A DNA stretch of 64,000 nt from Mycolicibacterium fortuitum subsp. fortuitum (GCF_022179545.1 NZ_AP025518.1:1054001-1118000), one strand, 5' to 3'. Shown: positions 40,674 to 51,213, numbered from the stretch's first letter. Numbers and translations: made by a program. The notes: generated from the letters alone by a model not told the origin.

Positions 40674-41719
40674 TGGTGTCCAGTGCGCGTCCTGACCGGA
40701 CCATGCTCAAGGTCAGCATCTTCACCATCGTGATGCTGTTGGTGGCGGCCATGCTCGTCGTGGTGTTCGGGGAATTCCGGTTCGCCTCGGAGAACGGTTA
40801 CCACGCCACGTTCAGTCAGGCCTCGCGACTGAAGGCCGGCCAGGACGTCCGCATCGCCGGTGTGCCGGTGGGCACGGTCAAGGACGTCAAGCTCAACGCG
40901 GACAACACCGTGGACGTGAAGTTCCTGGTCAACAAGCGCTACCAGCTCTACACGTCGAGCCAGGCCAAGGTGCGCTACGAGAACCTGGTCGGTGACCGGT
41001 ATCTCGAGATCACCTCGGGCCCCGGTGAACTGCGCAAGCTTCCGCCCGGTGGAACGCTGCCGCAGCAGAACACCCAGCCGGCGCTGGATCTCGATGCACT
41101 GCTGGGCGGATTGCGCCCGGTGATGAAGGGTCTGGACGGCAACAAGGTCAACGAGATCTCCAACGCGGTGATCGAGCTGCTGCAGGGCCAGGGCGGCGCA
41201 CTGGCGAACATGCTGACCAGTACGAGCGCCTTCACCCAGAACCTGGCCGCCCGCGATCAGCTGATCGGCGACGTGATCACCAACCTCAACACCGTGCTCG
41301 GCACGGTCGATGAGAAGGGCGCCCAATTCGACAGCAGCGTCGACGAGTTGCAGAAGCTGATCAGCGGGCTGTCCGAGGGCCGTGACCCGATCGCCGGCGC
41401 GATCGCCCCGCTGGCCTCGGCAGAGAACGACCTGACCGACATGCTCGAGAAGTCGCGTCGTCCGCTGCAGGCCGTCATCGAGAACACCCGCCCGCTGGCG
41501 CAGCGCCTCGATGAACGCAAGGCCGACGTGAACAAGGTGATCGAACCGCTGGCCGAGAACTACCTGCGGCTCAACGCACTCGGCGCCTACGGCTCGTTCT
41601 TCAACATCTACTACTGCTCGATCCGGATGAAGGTCAACGGTCCGGCCGGCAGCGACATTCTGATTCCGTTCGGCGGTCCGCCGGACCCGTCCAAGGGGAG
41701 GTGTTCGGAGAATGGCTAA
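40673..41719 (+). CDS. mce4B: Mce-family protein Mce4B
   Basis: A 348-residue Mce protein with an N-terminal anchor (VSIFTIVMLLVAAMLVVVF) and an MCE domain (FSQASRLKAGQDVRIAGVPVGTVKDV region), followed by coiled-coil-like helices that in the hexamer form the needle. It starts in the mce4A stop (TGATG) and overlaps mce4C by eight bases, so it is tightly coupled. It takes part in steroid import. Confidence 0.94.
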   Translation: MVSSARPDRTMLKVSIFTIVMLLVAAMLVVVFGEFRFASENGYHATFSQASRLKAGQDVRIAGVPVGTVKDVKLNADNTVDVKFLVNKRYQLYTSSQAKVRYENLVGDRYLEITSGPGELRKLPPGGTLPQQNTQPALDLDALLGGLRPVMKGLDGNKVNEISNAVIELLQGQGGALANMLTSTSAFTQNLAARDQLIGDVITNLNTVLGTVDEKGAQFDSSVDELQKLISGLSEGRDPIAGAIAPLASAENDLTDMLEKSRRPLQAVIENTRPLAQRLDERKADVNKVIEPLAENYLRLNALGAYGSFFNIYYCSIRMKVNGPAGSDILIPFGGPPDPSKGRCSENG

Positions 41720-42770
41720 GCGTGACGGCGACACAGCACTGCGCACCGGGATATTCGGGATCGCCCTGGTGGTGTGCGTGGTGCTGGTGTCCTTCGGCTA
41801 CACCGGGCTCCCGTTCTTCCCGCAGGGCAAGAAGTACGAGGCGTATTTCAGCGACGCCGGCGGAATCGACCCGGGTAACGACGTCAACGTTTCGGGCATC
41901 GCAGTCGGCAAGGTCACCAACGTGGCGCTGGCCGGTGACACCGCCAAGGTGACCTTCACCGTGGACCGCAACATCAAGATCGGCGACCAGTCACTGGTCG
42001 CGATCAAGACCGAGACGGTGCTGGGCCAGAAGTCTCTATCAGTGACGCCGAAGGGCACCGGAACGTCGACGGTGATCCCGTTGGGGCGGACCACCACTCC
42101 GTACACGCTCAACACCGCCCTGCAGGACCTCGGGCAGAACGTGTCCGAACTGGACAAGCCGAAGTTCGAGCAGGCGCTGCAGACCCTGACCGACACTCTG
42201 CGCGACGCCACACCGCAGTTGCGCGGTGCCCTGGACGGCGTGGCCAACCTGTCACGCAGCATCAACAAGCGCGACGAGGCCCTCGAGGGATTGCTGACGC
42301 ACGCCAAGCGGGTGTCCGATCTGCTGGCCGCGCGGGCCGGGCAGGTCAACCAACTGGTTACCGACGGCAACCAACTGTTCGCCGCTCTCGATGAGCGCAG
42401 GCAGGCACTGAGCAACCTGATCGCGGGTATCGACGATGTGTCCAAACAGCTTTCGGGATTCGTCGCCGACAACCGCAAAGAGTTCAAGCCGGCGCTCGAC
42501 AAGCTCAACCTGGTGATGGACAACCTGCTGGAGCGCCGTGAGCACATCGGCGAGGCCCTCAAACGGCTGCCGCCGTACGCGACCGCGCTCGCCGAGGTGG
42601 TCGGCAACGGTCCCGGCTTCAACATCAACCTCTACGGCCTGCCGCCTGCGGCGATGTCCGAGGTGCTGCTCGATACCTACTTCCAGCCGGGCAAGCTGCC
42701 TGACAGCCTCGCCGACATGCTTCGTGGATACATCTCCGAACGCACGATCGTTAGGCCGAAATCGCCATGA
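41712..42770 (+). CDS. mce4C: Mce-family protein Mce4C
   Basis: A 352-residue Mce protein: membrane anchor (IFGIALVVCVVLVSFGY), MCE domain with SDAGGIDPGNDVNVSGIAVGK, and long helical part with NGPGFNINLYGLPPA near the end. It overlaps both neighbours (8 bases with mce4B, 4 with mce4D). The role is the same as the other Mce4 subunits. Confidence 0.94.
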   Translation: MAKRDGDTALRTGIFGIALVVCVVLVSFGYTGLPFFPQGKKYEAYFSDAGGIDPGNDVNVSGIAVGKVTNVALAGDTAKVTFTVDRNIKIGDQSLVAIKTETVLGQKSLSVTPKGTGTSTVIPLGRTTTPYTLNTALQDLGQNVSELDKPKFEQALQTLTDTLRDATPQLRGALDGVANLSRSINKRDEALEGLLTHAKRVSDLLAARAGQVNQLVTDGNQLFAALDERRQALSNLIAGIDDVSKQLSGFVADNRKEFKPALDKLNLVMDNLLERREHIGEALKRLPPYATALAEVVGNGPGFNINLYGLPPAAMSEVLLDTYFQPGKLPDSLADMLRGYISERTIVRPKSP

Positions 42771-44182
42771 CAGTGCCTGCTCCAGAAGAAAATTCGGTCC
42801 CGTCCGGTCGCAACCGGTGGCTGCGGATCGCGCTGGCCGTGGTGTTGGTCGGGGTGCTCGCCGTCGGCGTGTACCAGGTGTGGCCCTCGCGTACCGGCCC
42901 CAAGCTGACCGCGTACTTCACCAACGCGGTCGGCTTGTACCCCGGCGACGAGGTGCGGATCGTCGGGGTGCCGGTCGGAACGATCGACTCGATCGAGCCG
43001 CGCCCCTCGGACGTCAAGATCGAGATGACGCTGGACCGCGGCATCAAGGTGCCCGCCGACGCCAAGGCACTGATCCTCTCGCCGAACCTGGTGTCCGCCA
43101 GGTTCATCCAGCTCACACCGGCCTACACCGAAGGCGATGTGATGGCCGACGGTGCGTCGATCGGCCTGGACCGCACCGGAGTGCCCGTCGAGTGGGACGA
43201 GGTCAAAGAGCAACTCACCCAACTCAGTTCGCAACTCGGGCCGCAGGCCGACTCGGTTCAGGGCCCGATCGCGGCGTTCGTCGATCAGGCCGCGACCACG
43301 TTCGACGGCAACGGCGACTCGTTCCGCAACGCCCTGCGTGAGTTGTCCCAGACCGCAGGCCGGTTGGGAGATTCCCGCACCGACCTGTTCGGCACGGTGA
43401 AGAACCTGCAGGTCCTGGTCAACGCGCTGTCCAACAGCAACGAGCAGATCGTCCAGTTCACCAATCACGTGGCATCGGTATCGCAGGTGCTCGCCGACAG
43501 CTCCAACGGTCTGGACCAGACGCTGGCCACGCTGAATCAGGCGCTCGGTGACGTTCGCGGTTTCCTCAACGAGAACAACGACGCGCTGATCGCCCAGGTG
43601 GGCAAGCTCGCCGATTTCACCCAGATCATGACCGATCACAGCGACGACATCGAGCAGATCCTGCACGTCACCCCCAACGGCCTGGCCAACTTCTACAACA
43701 TCTACAACCCGGCCCAGGGCACCGTCGGTGGTCTGCTGTCATTGCCCAACTTCGCCAACCCGACGCAGTTCATCTGCGGCGGCACGTTCGACACCGGTGC
43801 CAACGCGGACAACTTCAAGCGGGCGGAGATCTGCCGGCAGCGGATGGGGCCGGTGCTGCGCCGTATCACGATGAACTACCCGCCGGTCCTGTTCCACCCG
43901 ATCAACAGCATCACGGCGTACAAGGGACAGATCATCTACGACACCCCGGCGACCGAAGCCAAGTCCGAGACCCCGGTGCCGTACCTGCAGTGGCAGAACG
44001 CTCCTGGGGTGACGCCGCCGCAGATCCCGCCGGACGCGACACTCAGCTCGTTGATCCTGCCGCCGGATGCACCCGCACCGGCACCCGGAACAGGAGTCGG
44101 CCCCGCACCCGGGCCGGCGCCGGCGCCGGGACCCGAGGCCGCGCCCGCATCTGCTCCTGCTGAGGCTGGTGCCGGCGGATGA
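42767..44182 (+). CDS. mce4D: Mce-family protein Mce4D
   Basis: A 471-residue Mce protein with anchor (LRIALAVVLVGVLAVGVYQVW, residues 19-39), MCE domain (GLYPGDEVRIVGVPVGTID) and a long helical part. The last 45 residues are a Pro/Ala/Gly-rich tail (PAPAPGTGVGPAPGPAPAPG), which could span the cell wall or peptidoglycan. It is some 20 residues longer than the M. tuberculosis protein because of this tail. It overlaps mce4C and mce4E by ATGA. Confidence 0.94.
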   Translation: MTVPAPEENSVPSGRNRWLRIALAVVLVGVLAVGVYQVWPSRTGPKLTAYFTNAVGLYPGDEVRIVGVPVGTIDSIEPRPSDVKIEMTLDRGIKVPADAKALILSPNLVSARFIQLTPAYTEGDVMADGASIGLDRTGVPVEWDEVKEQLTQLSSQLGPQADSVQGPIAAFVDQAATTFDGNGDSFRNALRELSQTAGRLGDSRTDLFGTVKNLQVLVNALSNSNEQIVQFTNHVASVSQVLADSSNGLDQTLATLNQALGDVRGFLNENNDALIAQVGKLADFTQIMTDHSDDIEQILHVTPNGLANFYNIYNPAQGTVGGLLSLPNFANPTQFICGGTFDTGANADNFKRAEICRQRMGPVLRRITMNYPPVLFHPINSITAYKGQIIYDTPATEAKSETPVPYLQWQNAPGVTPPQIPPDATLSSLILPPDAPAPAPGTGVGPAPGPAPAPGPEAAPASAPAEAGAGG

Positions 44183-45375
44183 TGAGGGGTAAAGCATTGA
44201 GGGGTAAGGCTTCCCGGTTGGGTGGACGTACGCTGGCCATCGGCAGCGGCGCGATGCTGCTGGCCGGCTGCCAGTTCGGCGGGCTCAACTCGCTCAACAT
44301 GCCCGGTACTGCCGGGCACGGGAAGGGTTCCTACACCGTCACCGTGCAGCTGCCCGATGTGGCGACCCTGCCGCAGAACTCGCCGGTGATGGTCGACGAT
44401 GTCACGGTGGGCAGCGTGTCCGGCCTGGATGCCATGCAGCGTCCGGACGGAACCTTCTATGCGGCTGTGCAGCTGTCGCTGGACGGAGACGTGAAGCTCC
44501 CGGCGAATGCCGTTGCACGCGTGGCCCAGACCTCGTTGCTGGGGTCGCAGCACGTCGAACTGTCCGAGCCGGTCGACGAGCCCCCGCAGGGGCAGTTGCG
44601 ACAGGGCTCGAACATCTCGCTGGCGCAGCGGGGCCGCTACCCGACGACCGAGGAAGTGCTGTCCTCCCTCGGCATGGTCGTCAACAAGGGCAATCTCGGT
44701 GCGCTGCAAGACATCACCGATGAGGCTTACGCCGCCGTGGCGGGGCGGGCCGGCAGCTTCGCGGAGCTGATTCCGCGGCTGGCTGAGCTGACTTCCTCGC
44801 TGGACCAGCAGACCAACGACATCATCGCCGCGGCCGACGGGCTCAACCGCTTCGCCTCGATCCTGGCGCGCAGCAAGGACAATCTGGGCCGCACGCTCGA
44901 CACGCTGCCCGGGGCTCTCAAGGTGCTCAACGAGAACCGGTCCAACATCGTCGAGGCGTTCACCGCGCTGCGGGGCTTCGCCGAGGTGGGCTCGCGGATC
45001 CTGTCGGAGACCAAGGACGATTTCGCGGCCGATCTCAAGGACCTCTACCCGTCGATCAAGGCGCTCAACGACAACGCCGACGATTTCATCAAGGACCTGG
45101 AGTTCCTGCCGACCTTCCCGTTCCACTACAAGTACCTGCGTAACGCGGTCCGCGGCGACTACCTCAACGTCTTCGTCACGTTCGACCTGACGCTGCGCCG
45201 GTTCGGTGAGTCGATCTTCACCACAGGTGGATTCGACCCGAACATGAAGCACCTCAGTGATGTGATCAATCCGCCTGACTGGCTGACCGGATCGATGGCG
45301 AATCTGTCCGGACAGGCCGCTGATCCGTTCAAGATCCCCGCGGGGACCGCCACCCAGCATGAGGAGAAGCCGTAA
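44179..45375 (+). CDS. mce4E: Mce-family lipoprotein Mce4E (LprN)
   Basis: A 398-residue Mce protein made as a lipoprotein: the lipobox LLAGC places the lipidated cysteine at residue 31. The MCE domain follows (LPQNSPVMVDDVTVGSVSG). The E position of every mce operon is normally the lipoprotein, as here. It overlaps mce4D by ATGA and mce4F by one base (TAATG). Confidence 0.94.
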   Translation: MMRGKALRGKASRLGGRTLAIGSGAMLLAGCQFGGLNSLNMPGTAGHGKGSYTVTVQLPDVATLPQNSPVMVDDVTVGSVSGLDAMQRPDGTFYAAVQLSLDGDVKLPANAVARVAQTSLLGSQHVELSEPVDEPPQGQLRQGSNISLAQRGRYPTTEEVLSSLGMVVNKGNLGALQDITDEAYAAVAGRAGSFAELIPRLAELTSSLDQQTNDIIAAADGLNRFASILARSKDNLGRTLDTLPGALKVLNENRSNIVEAFTALRGFAEVGSRILSETKDDFAADLKDLYPSIKALNDNADDFIKDLEFLPTFPFHYKYLRNAVRGDYLNVFVTFDLTLRRFGESIFTTGGFDPNMKHLSDVINPPDWLTGSMANLSGQAADPFKIPAGTATQHEEKP

Positions 45376-47084
45376 TGATCGACCGGCTTACCCGTATGCA
45401 GTTGATGATCTTCGGGGTCGTCACCGTCCTGACCGTCGGCGCGATCTCGCTGTTCTACCTGCATCTGCCTGCTGCGGTGGGTATCGGTACCTATCACGTC
45501 AACGCCAATTTCGCCGCCGGCGGCGGGATCTACGAGAACGCCAACGTCACCTACCGCGGCGTGACCGTCGGTCGGGTCGATTCTGTCGGGCTGGCCCCTG
45601 ACGGGGTGGTCGCCAGAATGCAGCTCAACAGCAGCACGGCGATCCCCAGCAACGTCACCGCGACCGTCAAGAGTGTCTCGGCCGTCGGCGAGCAGTACAT
45701 CGACCTGATCCCGCCGGACTCACCGTCGCCCGACAAGCTGCGCAACGGCGCGTCCATCGATCAGAGGAATACTCGGATCGGCCAGGACATCGCGGGCATG
45801 CTGCACGAGGCCGACACCTTGGTCAGCAGCATCGGAAACAGCCGGCTGCAGGACCTGTTGCGCGAAACCTTCAAGGCCTTCAACGGTTCCGGGCCCGAGT
45901 TGGCGCGCCTCATCGAGTCGTCGCGGTTGTTGATCGACGAGGCCAACGCCAATTCCGGCGAGACCACGCAGCTGATCGACCAGGCCGGGCCGTTCCTGGA
46001 GGCGCAGATGCGCAGCGGGGACAGCATTCGCTCGCTGGCCGACGGGCTGGCTCGGTTCACCGGTGAGGTGAACAAGGCCGATCCGCAGTTGCGCACCACG
46101 CTCAAGACCGTTCCCGGCACAACCGAGGCGGCCAACACCGCGTTCAGCGGTATCCGGCCGTCGTTCCCGGTGCTGGCGGCCAACCTGGCCAACTTCGGCC
46201 GAATCGGCGTGATCTACAGCAAGTCGCTCGAGCAGGCGCTGGTGATCTTCCCGGCCCTGATGGCCGCGTTGAACACAGTGGCCGGTGGCGTGCCCTCGGA
46301 CGAGGGCGGCAAGCTCGACTTCAAGGTCGACCTGGGTGACGCGCCACCATGCCTCACGGGCTTCATCCCGCCCACGCAGATCCGGTCGCCGGCGGATCTG
46401 ACCCTGCGGGACCTGCCGACCGACCTGTACTGCAAGACCGCCCAGAACGATCCGGCAGTGGTGCGCGGTGCGCGTAACTACCCGTGCCAGGAGTTCCCCG
46501 GCAAGCGGGCGCCCACGATCCAGCTGTGCCGCGACCCCAAGGGCTACATCCCGGTCGGCTCGAACCCGTGGCGCGGCCCGCCAGTGCCCTACGGCACCCC
46601 CATCGAGGACGGGCGTAACATCCTGCCGCCCAACAAGTTCCCGATGATCCCGCCCCAGGTGGATCCCGATCCGGGCCCGCCGGTGGTACAGCTGCCGCCG
46701 GGCGTGGAGCCGGGGCCGGGCCCGGCGCCGCACGCGCCGTTCCCGCTGCCGGTGCCGCCGAACAAGCCGGGTCCGCAGCCGCCGCCGTGGCCGTACTTCG
46801 CGCCGCCGGACCAGTTGGTGCCGCCGTACGGCCGGACCGCTCCGCCCGGCGCCGAGCCGCCGGCCGCGGAAGCGCCGGCGCCCGCACCGGCGCCTGCTCC
46901 CGAAGGGCCGTTGCCGGCCGAGGCACCACCTCTGGCCAGTGCACCCATGACGGGCACCTACGATCAGCACAGTGGGGTCTTCGCTGACGCAGAGGGTGGC
47001 ACCGGTGTGTACGCAGCCGGCGCCGACAACCTGGCACCCGCGGAGACCTGGGTAGATCTGATGCTGGATCCAAGGCAGGCTTGA
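45375..47084 (+). CDS. mce4F: Mce-family protein Mce4F
   Basis: A 569-residue Mce protein: anchor (MQLMIFGVVTVLTVGAISLF), MCE domain (GGGIYENANVTYRGVTVGRVD), helical needle part, then from about residue 405 a long Pro-rich tail (PPVVQLPPGVEPGPGPAPH, PPNKPGPQPPPWPYFAPP). The size fits M. tuberculosis Mce4F (564). It is the last Mce subunit gene and overlaps the first Mce-associated gene by one base. Confidence 0.94.
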   Translation: MIDRLTRMQLMIFGVVTVLTVGAISLFYLHLPAAVGIGTYHVNANFAAGGGIYENANVTYRGVTVGRVDSVGLAPDGVVARMQLNSSTAIPSNVTATVKSVSAVGEQYIDLIPPDSPSPDKLRNGASIDQRNTRIGQDIAGMLHEADTLVSSIGNSRLQDLLRETFKAFNGSGPELARLIESSRLLIDEANANSGETTQLIDQAGPFLEAQMRSGDSIRSLADGLARFTGEVNKADPQLRTTLKTVPGTTEAANTAFSGIRPSFPVLAANLANFGRIGVIYSKSLEQALVIFPALMAALNTVAGGVPSDEGGKLDFKVDLGDAPPCLTGFIPPTQIRSPADLTLRDLPTDLYCKTAQNDPAVVRGARNYPCQEFPGKRAPTIQLCRDPKGYIPVGSNPWRGPPVPYGTPIEDGRNILPPNKFPMIPPQVDPDPGPPVVQLPPGVEPGPGPAPHAPFPLPVPPNKPGPQPPPWPYFAPPDQLVPPYGRTAPPGAEPPAAEAPAPAPAPAPEGPLPAEAPPLASAPMTGTYDQHSGVFADAEGGTGVYAAGADNLAPAETWVDLMLDPRQA

Positions 47085-47779
47085 TGACGGAAGAAACGGC
47101 CTCGAACCAGAGGCCGGTGCGCAGGCGCGCGTCCAGGGCGGCTGGTCCGACCGGGGCCACGCCGGGCGAGGTGACGACAACCACCGTGGCGGTCGGCGCG
47201 TCAACGGCGACAATGCCCAAGGCGCCCAAACCGACACCGGTGAAGGCGCCGCCTCGCCGGCGTGCGCACGGCAAGCTCGTCGCGCTGGTGGCGGCCGTGG
47301 TACTCGTTCTGGGGACCGCGACGCTGGGTGTGCTCGGGTACGTGATGCTCGGTCAGCAACGGGCCGTCGATGACGTACAGGCTCGCAACGAGCGCTTCGT
47401 CGACACCGGCAAACAGACCGTGATCAACATGTTCAGCTACACCCAGGACACCATCGACGAGAGCGTGAGCCGCTTCATCGACGGTACGAGCGGCCCGTTG
47501 CGCGACATGATGAGCCAAGGCAACAACGCCGACAACCTCAAGGCGCTGTTCCGTGACACCCAGGCCAGCTCGGAAGCGGTGGTCAACGGCGCGGCACTGG
47601 AGAAGGTGGACGAGATCGCCGGTAACGCCTCGGTGCTGGTGGCGGTGCGGGTCACGGTCGCCGACATGGATGGCGTCAACTCGCCCACCCGCCCCTACCG
47701 GTTGCGGGTGATCGTGCACGAGGACGACAACGGCCATATGACCGGATACGACCTGAAGTACCCCGACGGTGGAAACTGA
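47084..47779 (+). CDS. Mce-associated membrane protein Mas4A (Rv3493c-like)
   Basis: A 231-residue protein with a cytoplasmic N-terminus rich in Arg/Thr/Ala, one membrane helix (LVALVAAVVLVLGTATLGVLGYV, residues about 65-87) and a periplasmic NTF2-like domain (VINMFSYTQDTIDESVSRFIDGTSG). It follows mce4F with a one-base overlap. Mce-associated proteins stabilise Mce complexes. ATG 47084 is chosen over TTG 47081. Confidence 0.88.
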   Translation: MTEETASNQRPVRRRASRAAGPTGATPGEVTTTTVAVGASTATMPKAPKPTPVKAPPRRRAHGKLVALVAAVVLVLGTATLGVLGYVMLGQQRAVDDVQARNERFVDTGKQTVINMFSYTQDTIDESVSRFIDGTSGPLRDMMSQGNNADNLKALFRDTQASSEAVVNGAALEKVDEIAGNASVLVAVRVTVADMDGVNSPTRPYRLRVIVHEDDNGHMTGYDLKYPDGGN

Positions 47780-48260
47780 TGCGCTCTAAACTCACAGGCC
47801 TCGTCATCGGCCTGCTGGCGGTGGTGTTCGTCGCCTTCGCCGGTATCGGTGGCTCGCTCTACTGGAACCGCGTGCTGCAGCGCGGTCAGGAGGCCACCAG
47901 GGCCGAATTGCCCGCCGTGGCGGCCGAGCAGATCCCGAAGGTGTTCGGCTACGACTACCAGACCGTCGAGCGCAGCTTGACCGAGACCTATCCGCTGCTC
48001 GCCCCGGGCTTCCGGCAGCAGTTCCAACAGGACGCCGCCGCCAAGGTGATCCCCGAGGCCCGCAAGCGTCAACTGGTGGTCCAGATCAGCGTCGTCGGCG
48101 TCGGCGTGATGACCGCCGAGCGCGAATCGGGATCGGTGCTGGTGTACATGAACCGCACGGTGACCGACCAGTCCCGCCAACCGCTGTACGACGGCAGCCG
48201 ACTGAAGGTCGACTATCGCAAGGTCGGCGGGGACTGGCTGATCAACGCGATCAACCCGAT

Positions 48261-48264
<4 letters not shown>
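47779..48264 (+). CDS. Mce-associated membrane protein Mas4B (Rv3492c-like)
   Basis: A 161-residue protein with an N-terminal helix ([21 protein letters not shown]) and an NTF2-like periplasmic domain, the size of Rv3492c. It starts inside the previous stop (TGATG) and is the last gene of the mce4 operon. Its stop overlaps the convergent otsA stop by four bases, leaving no room for a terminator between them. Confidence 0.87.
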
Positions 48265-49715
<1,451 letters not shown>

Positions 49716-49880
49716 CTACGCCTCGGTTTTCGAAGGCCCAATGCCGAGCATCGACAGGAACATGCGGCACTCGTCGGCGTCGGCGGCGTAGGTCGCGACA
49801 ACCCGGCGAGCCTGGTTGGCGGTGCTGTCGGCGAGAGGTTCGACGTCGTCGATGTCGGCGGTATCAGTTTTCGCAGGCAT
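49716..49880 (-). CDS. 54-residue conserved-looking protein abutting otsA
   Basis: A small ORF (MPAKTDTADIDDVEPLADST..., ending MLGIGPSKTEA) whose TAG stop is immediately followed by the otsA ATG. It has high GC3 and a well-formed helix RRVVATYAADADECRMFLSMLG. It agrees in size and place with the small protein Rv3489 beside otsA in M. tuberculosis, as far as I recall. It has no signal peptide. Function unknown; regulation of or binding to OtsA is a possibility only. Confidence 0.65.
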   Translation of the reverse strand: MPAKTDTADIDDVEPLADSTANQARRVVATYAADADECRMFLSMLGIGPSKTEA

Positions 49881-49892
49881 GACACAACTGTA

Positions 49893-49917
49893 GGCGACCG
49901 GGAGAACCCCGGTCGCC
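49893..49917. terminator. GC-rich hairpin upstream of the otsA unit
   Basis: GGCGACCGGG (49893-49902) and CCCGGTCGCC (49908-49917) pair perfectly with a five-base loop. It follows the stop of the small secreted gene on the minus strand and precedes the otsA unit, so it likely separates the two. No T-tract is present. Confidence 0.65.
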
Positions 49918-49925
49918 GCACGCCA

Positions 49926-50315
49926 TCAGCCGATGGAACCGTGCACGGTCGGGCTGCTGCCGACGGTCGACTCGGGGACCGGCTGCGGGCCTTCGGACTG
50001 CTGCTCCTCGGCCAGACCGATGCACTCGCCGGTGTTGGCGCCGGTGCAGGGGATGGAGCCGCCGCCACCGGGCTCGCTCACGGCGGGCAGGCTGGGGTTA
50101 CCTGCGACGCTGCCGAAATTTCCGGGGGAGTTGGGCACGGTGTGCGGGACGCACATGTTGGTGTAGAGGTCTTCTTCTTCGCCCGAGGGGCAGGCGATCG
50201 CCGGGCCGGACGACACGGGTGCGGAAAACGCGGCGAGCGCCGGGACGGCGGCCGCAGCGACTGCGAATCCGCCGGCAAAGATCAGTCGTCGCATCGAGAT
50301 TGGGAAGGTCGCCAT
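49926..50315 (-). CDS. Small secreted four-cysteine protein, copy 1
   Basis: A 129-residue exported protein. ATG 50315 has GAGAAAG upstream and gives a signal peptide (RRLIFAGGFAVAAAAVPALAAF). The mature part is ACPSGEEEDLYTNMCVPH, then VPNSPGNFGSVAGNPSLPAV, GGGGSIPCTGANTGECIGLAEE and EGPQPVPESTVGSSP. Four cysteines are shared with the two paralogs next to it. The family function is unknown to me. The last residues (TVHGSIG) are shared with copy 3 but not copy 2. Confidence 0.75.
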   Translation of the reverse strand: MATFPISMRRLIFAGGFAVAAAAVPALAAFSAPVSSGPAIACPSGEEEDLYTNMCVPHTVPNSPGNFGSVAGNPSLPAVSEPGGGGSIPCTGANTGECIGLAEEQQSEGPQPVPESTVGSSPTVHGSIG

Positions 50316-50434
50316 CGTCACGCTTTCTCTAGTTATTCGATTGTTTCGTTGCATGGATTCTAAGGAAGCTGGGAAAGATCTGCATTCGATCTATGAGGTA
50401 GCTGAGCAAGCGCTCCGAAGAGACCTCTGAGGAG

Positions 50435-50767
50435 CTATGGGCTGGCGCTGATGGTCGAGCGCGGAATGGGTTGGGGACCCTCTGCTTCGTCTTCCTCGGC
50501 CAGGCCGATGCATTCCCCGGCGTTGTGGCCGGTGCACGGGATCGCTCCGCCTCCGCCGGGCAGGTCGACCGCAGGCATATCGGGATTGCCCGGGATACCG
50601 CTGAACGGTGACGGTGAGTTCGGCACGAGGAATGGCGTGCAGGTCGTCGTGTAGACGTCCTCTTCTTCGCCGGAGGTGCAAGTGGCCTGGGCGACCGGAG
50701 CGCCGAACAGAAGGAACAGCGCGCAACCGACACCGGACAGTGCAGCGGGCACAACGACTGATTTCAC
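50435..50767 (-). CDS. Small secreted four-cysteine protein, copy 2
   Basis: A 110-residue exported protein. The signal peptide (VVVPAALSGVGCALFLLFGAPVAQA) is followed by TCTSGEEEDVYTTTCTPFLVPNSP, GNPDMPAVDLPGGGGAIPC and CIGLAEEDEAEGPQPIPRSTI, so it is a shorter and more diverged paralog of copies 1 and 3. It lacks the C-terminal TVHGSIG end. A perfect 17-bp palindrome lies just upstream of its start. Confidence 0.72.
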   Translation of the reverse strand: MKSVVVPAALSGVGCALFLLFGAPVAQATCTSGEEEDVYTTTCTPFLVPNSPSPFSGIPGNPDMPAVDLPGGGGAIPCTGHNAGECIGLAEEDEAEGPQPIPRSTISASP

Positions 50768-50770
50768 CCG

Positions 50771-50787
50771 AGCAGTCTAGGACTGCT
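50771..50787. promoter_or_regulatory. 17-bp perfect palindrome upstream of copy 2
   Basis: AGCAGTCTAGGACTGCT has 7-bp perfect arms around TAG. It lies four bases before the copy 2 start on the minus strand. It could be an operator or a short hairpin ending the copy 3 transcript. Confidence 0.4.
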
Positions 50788-50823
50788 GAGGGTTTACTGT
50801 GCGGTGTCTGCGATCGTCCTGGG

Positions 50824-51213
50824 TCAGCCGATCGAACCGTGCACCGTCGGGCTGCTGCCGACCGTCGACTGCGGGACCGGTTCAGGGCCCTGCGATTGCT
50901 GCTCTTCGGCAAGGCCGATGCACTCGCCGGAGTTGGCGCCGGTGCACGGGATGGATCCGCCGCCATCAGGCTCGTTCACCGCGGGCAGGCTCGGGTTGCC
51001 CGCGACGCTGCTGAAATTGCCGGGCGAGTTCGGCACGATGTCCGGCACACACACATTGGTGAAGGTGTCCTCGGTTTCCCCGTTCGGGCACGAGGCCAGT
51101 GATTGTGCGGGCGTCGACAGCACCGTGAGGGCGGGAGCCGCCGCGATGGCTGCGGCGACACCTGCCGCGACGGCGAAGCGACGGGTCCGAGACGGGGAGT
51201 TGGGCATGGTCAT
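50824..51213 (-). CDS. Small secreted four-cysteine protein, copy 3
   Basis: A 129-residue exported protein closest to copy 1. ATG 51213 (alternative ATG 51207) precedes a signal peptide (RRFAVAAGVAAAIAAAPALTVL). The mature part reads SCPNGETEDTFTNVCVPDIVPNSP, GNPSLPAVNEPDGGGSIPC, GECIGLAEEQQSQGPEPVPQST and ends TVHGSIG. It is the first of three tandem paralogs on this strand. Confidence 0.75.
   Translation of the reverse strand: MTMPNSPSRTRRFAVAAGVAAAIAAAPALTVLSTPAQSLASCPNGETEDTFTNVCVPDIVPNSPGNFSSVAGNPSLPAVNEPDGGGSIPCTGANSGECIGLAEEQQSQGPEPVPQSTVGSSPTVHGSIG

Noticed and set aside
50411..50439. GCTCC/GGAGC hairpin at the end of secreted copy 2
   Set aside because: The stem is short and interrupted and overlaps the coding end; too weak to call a terminator.
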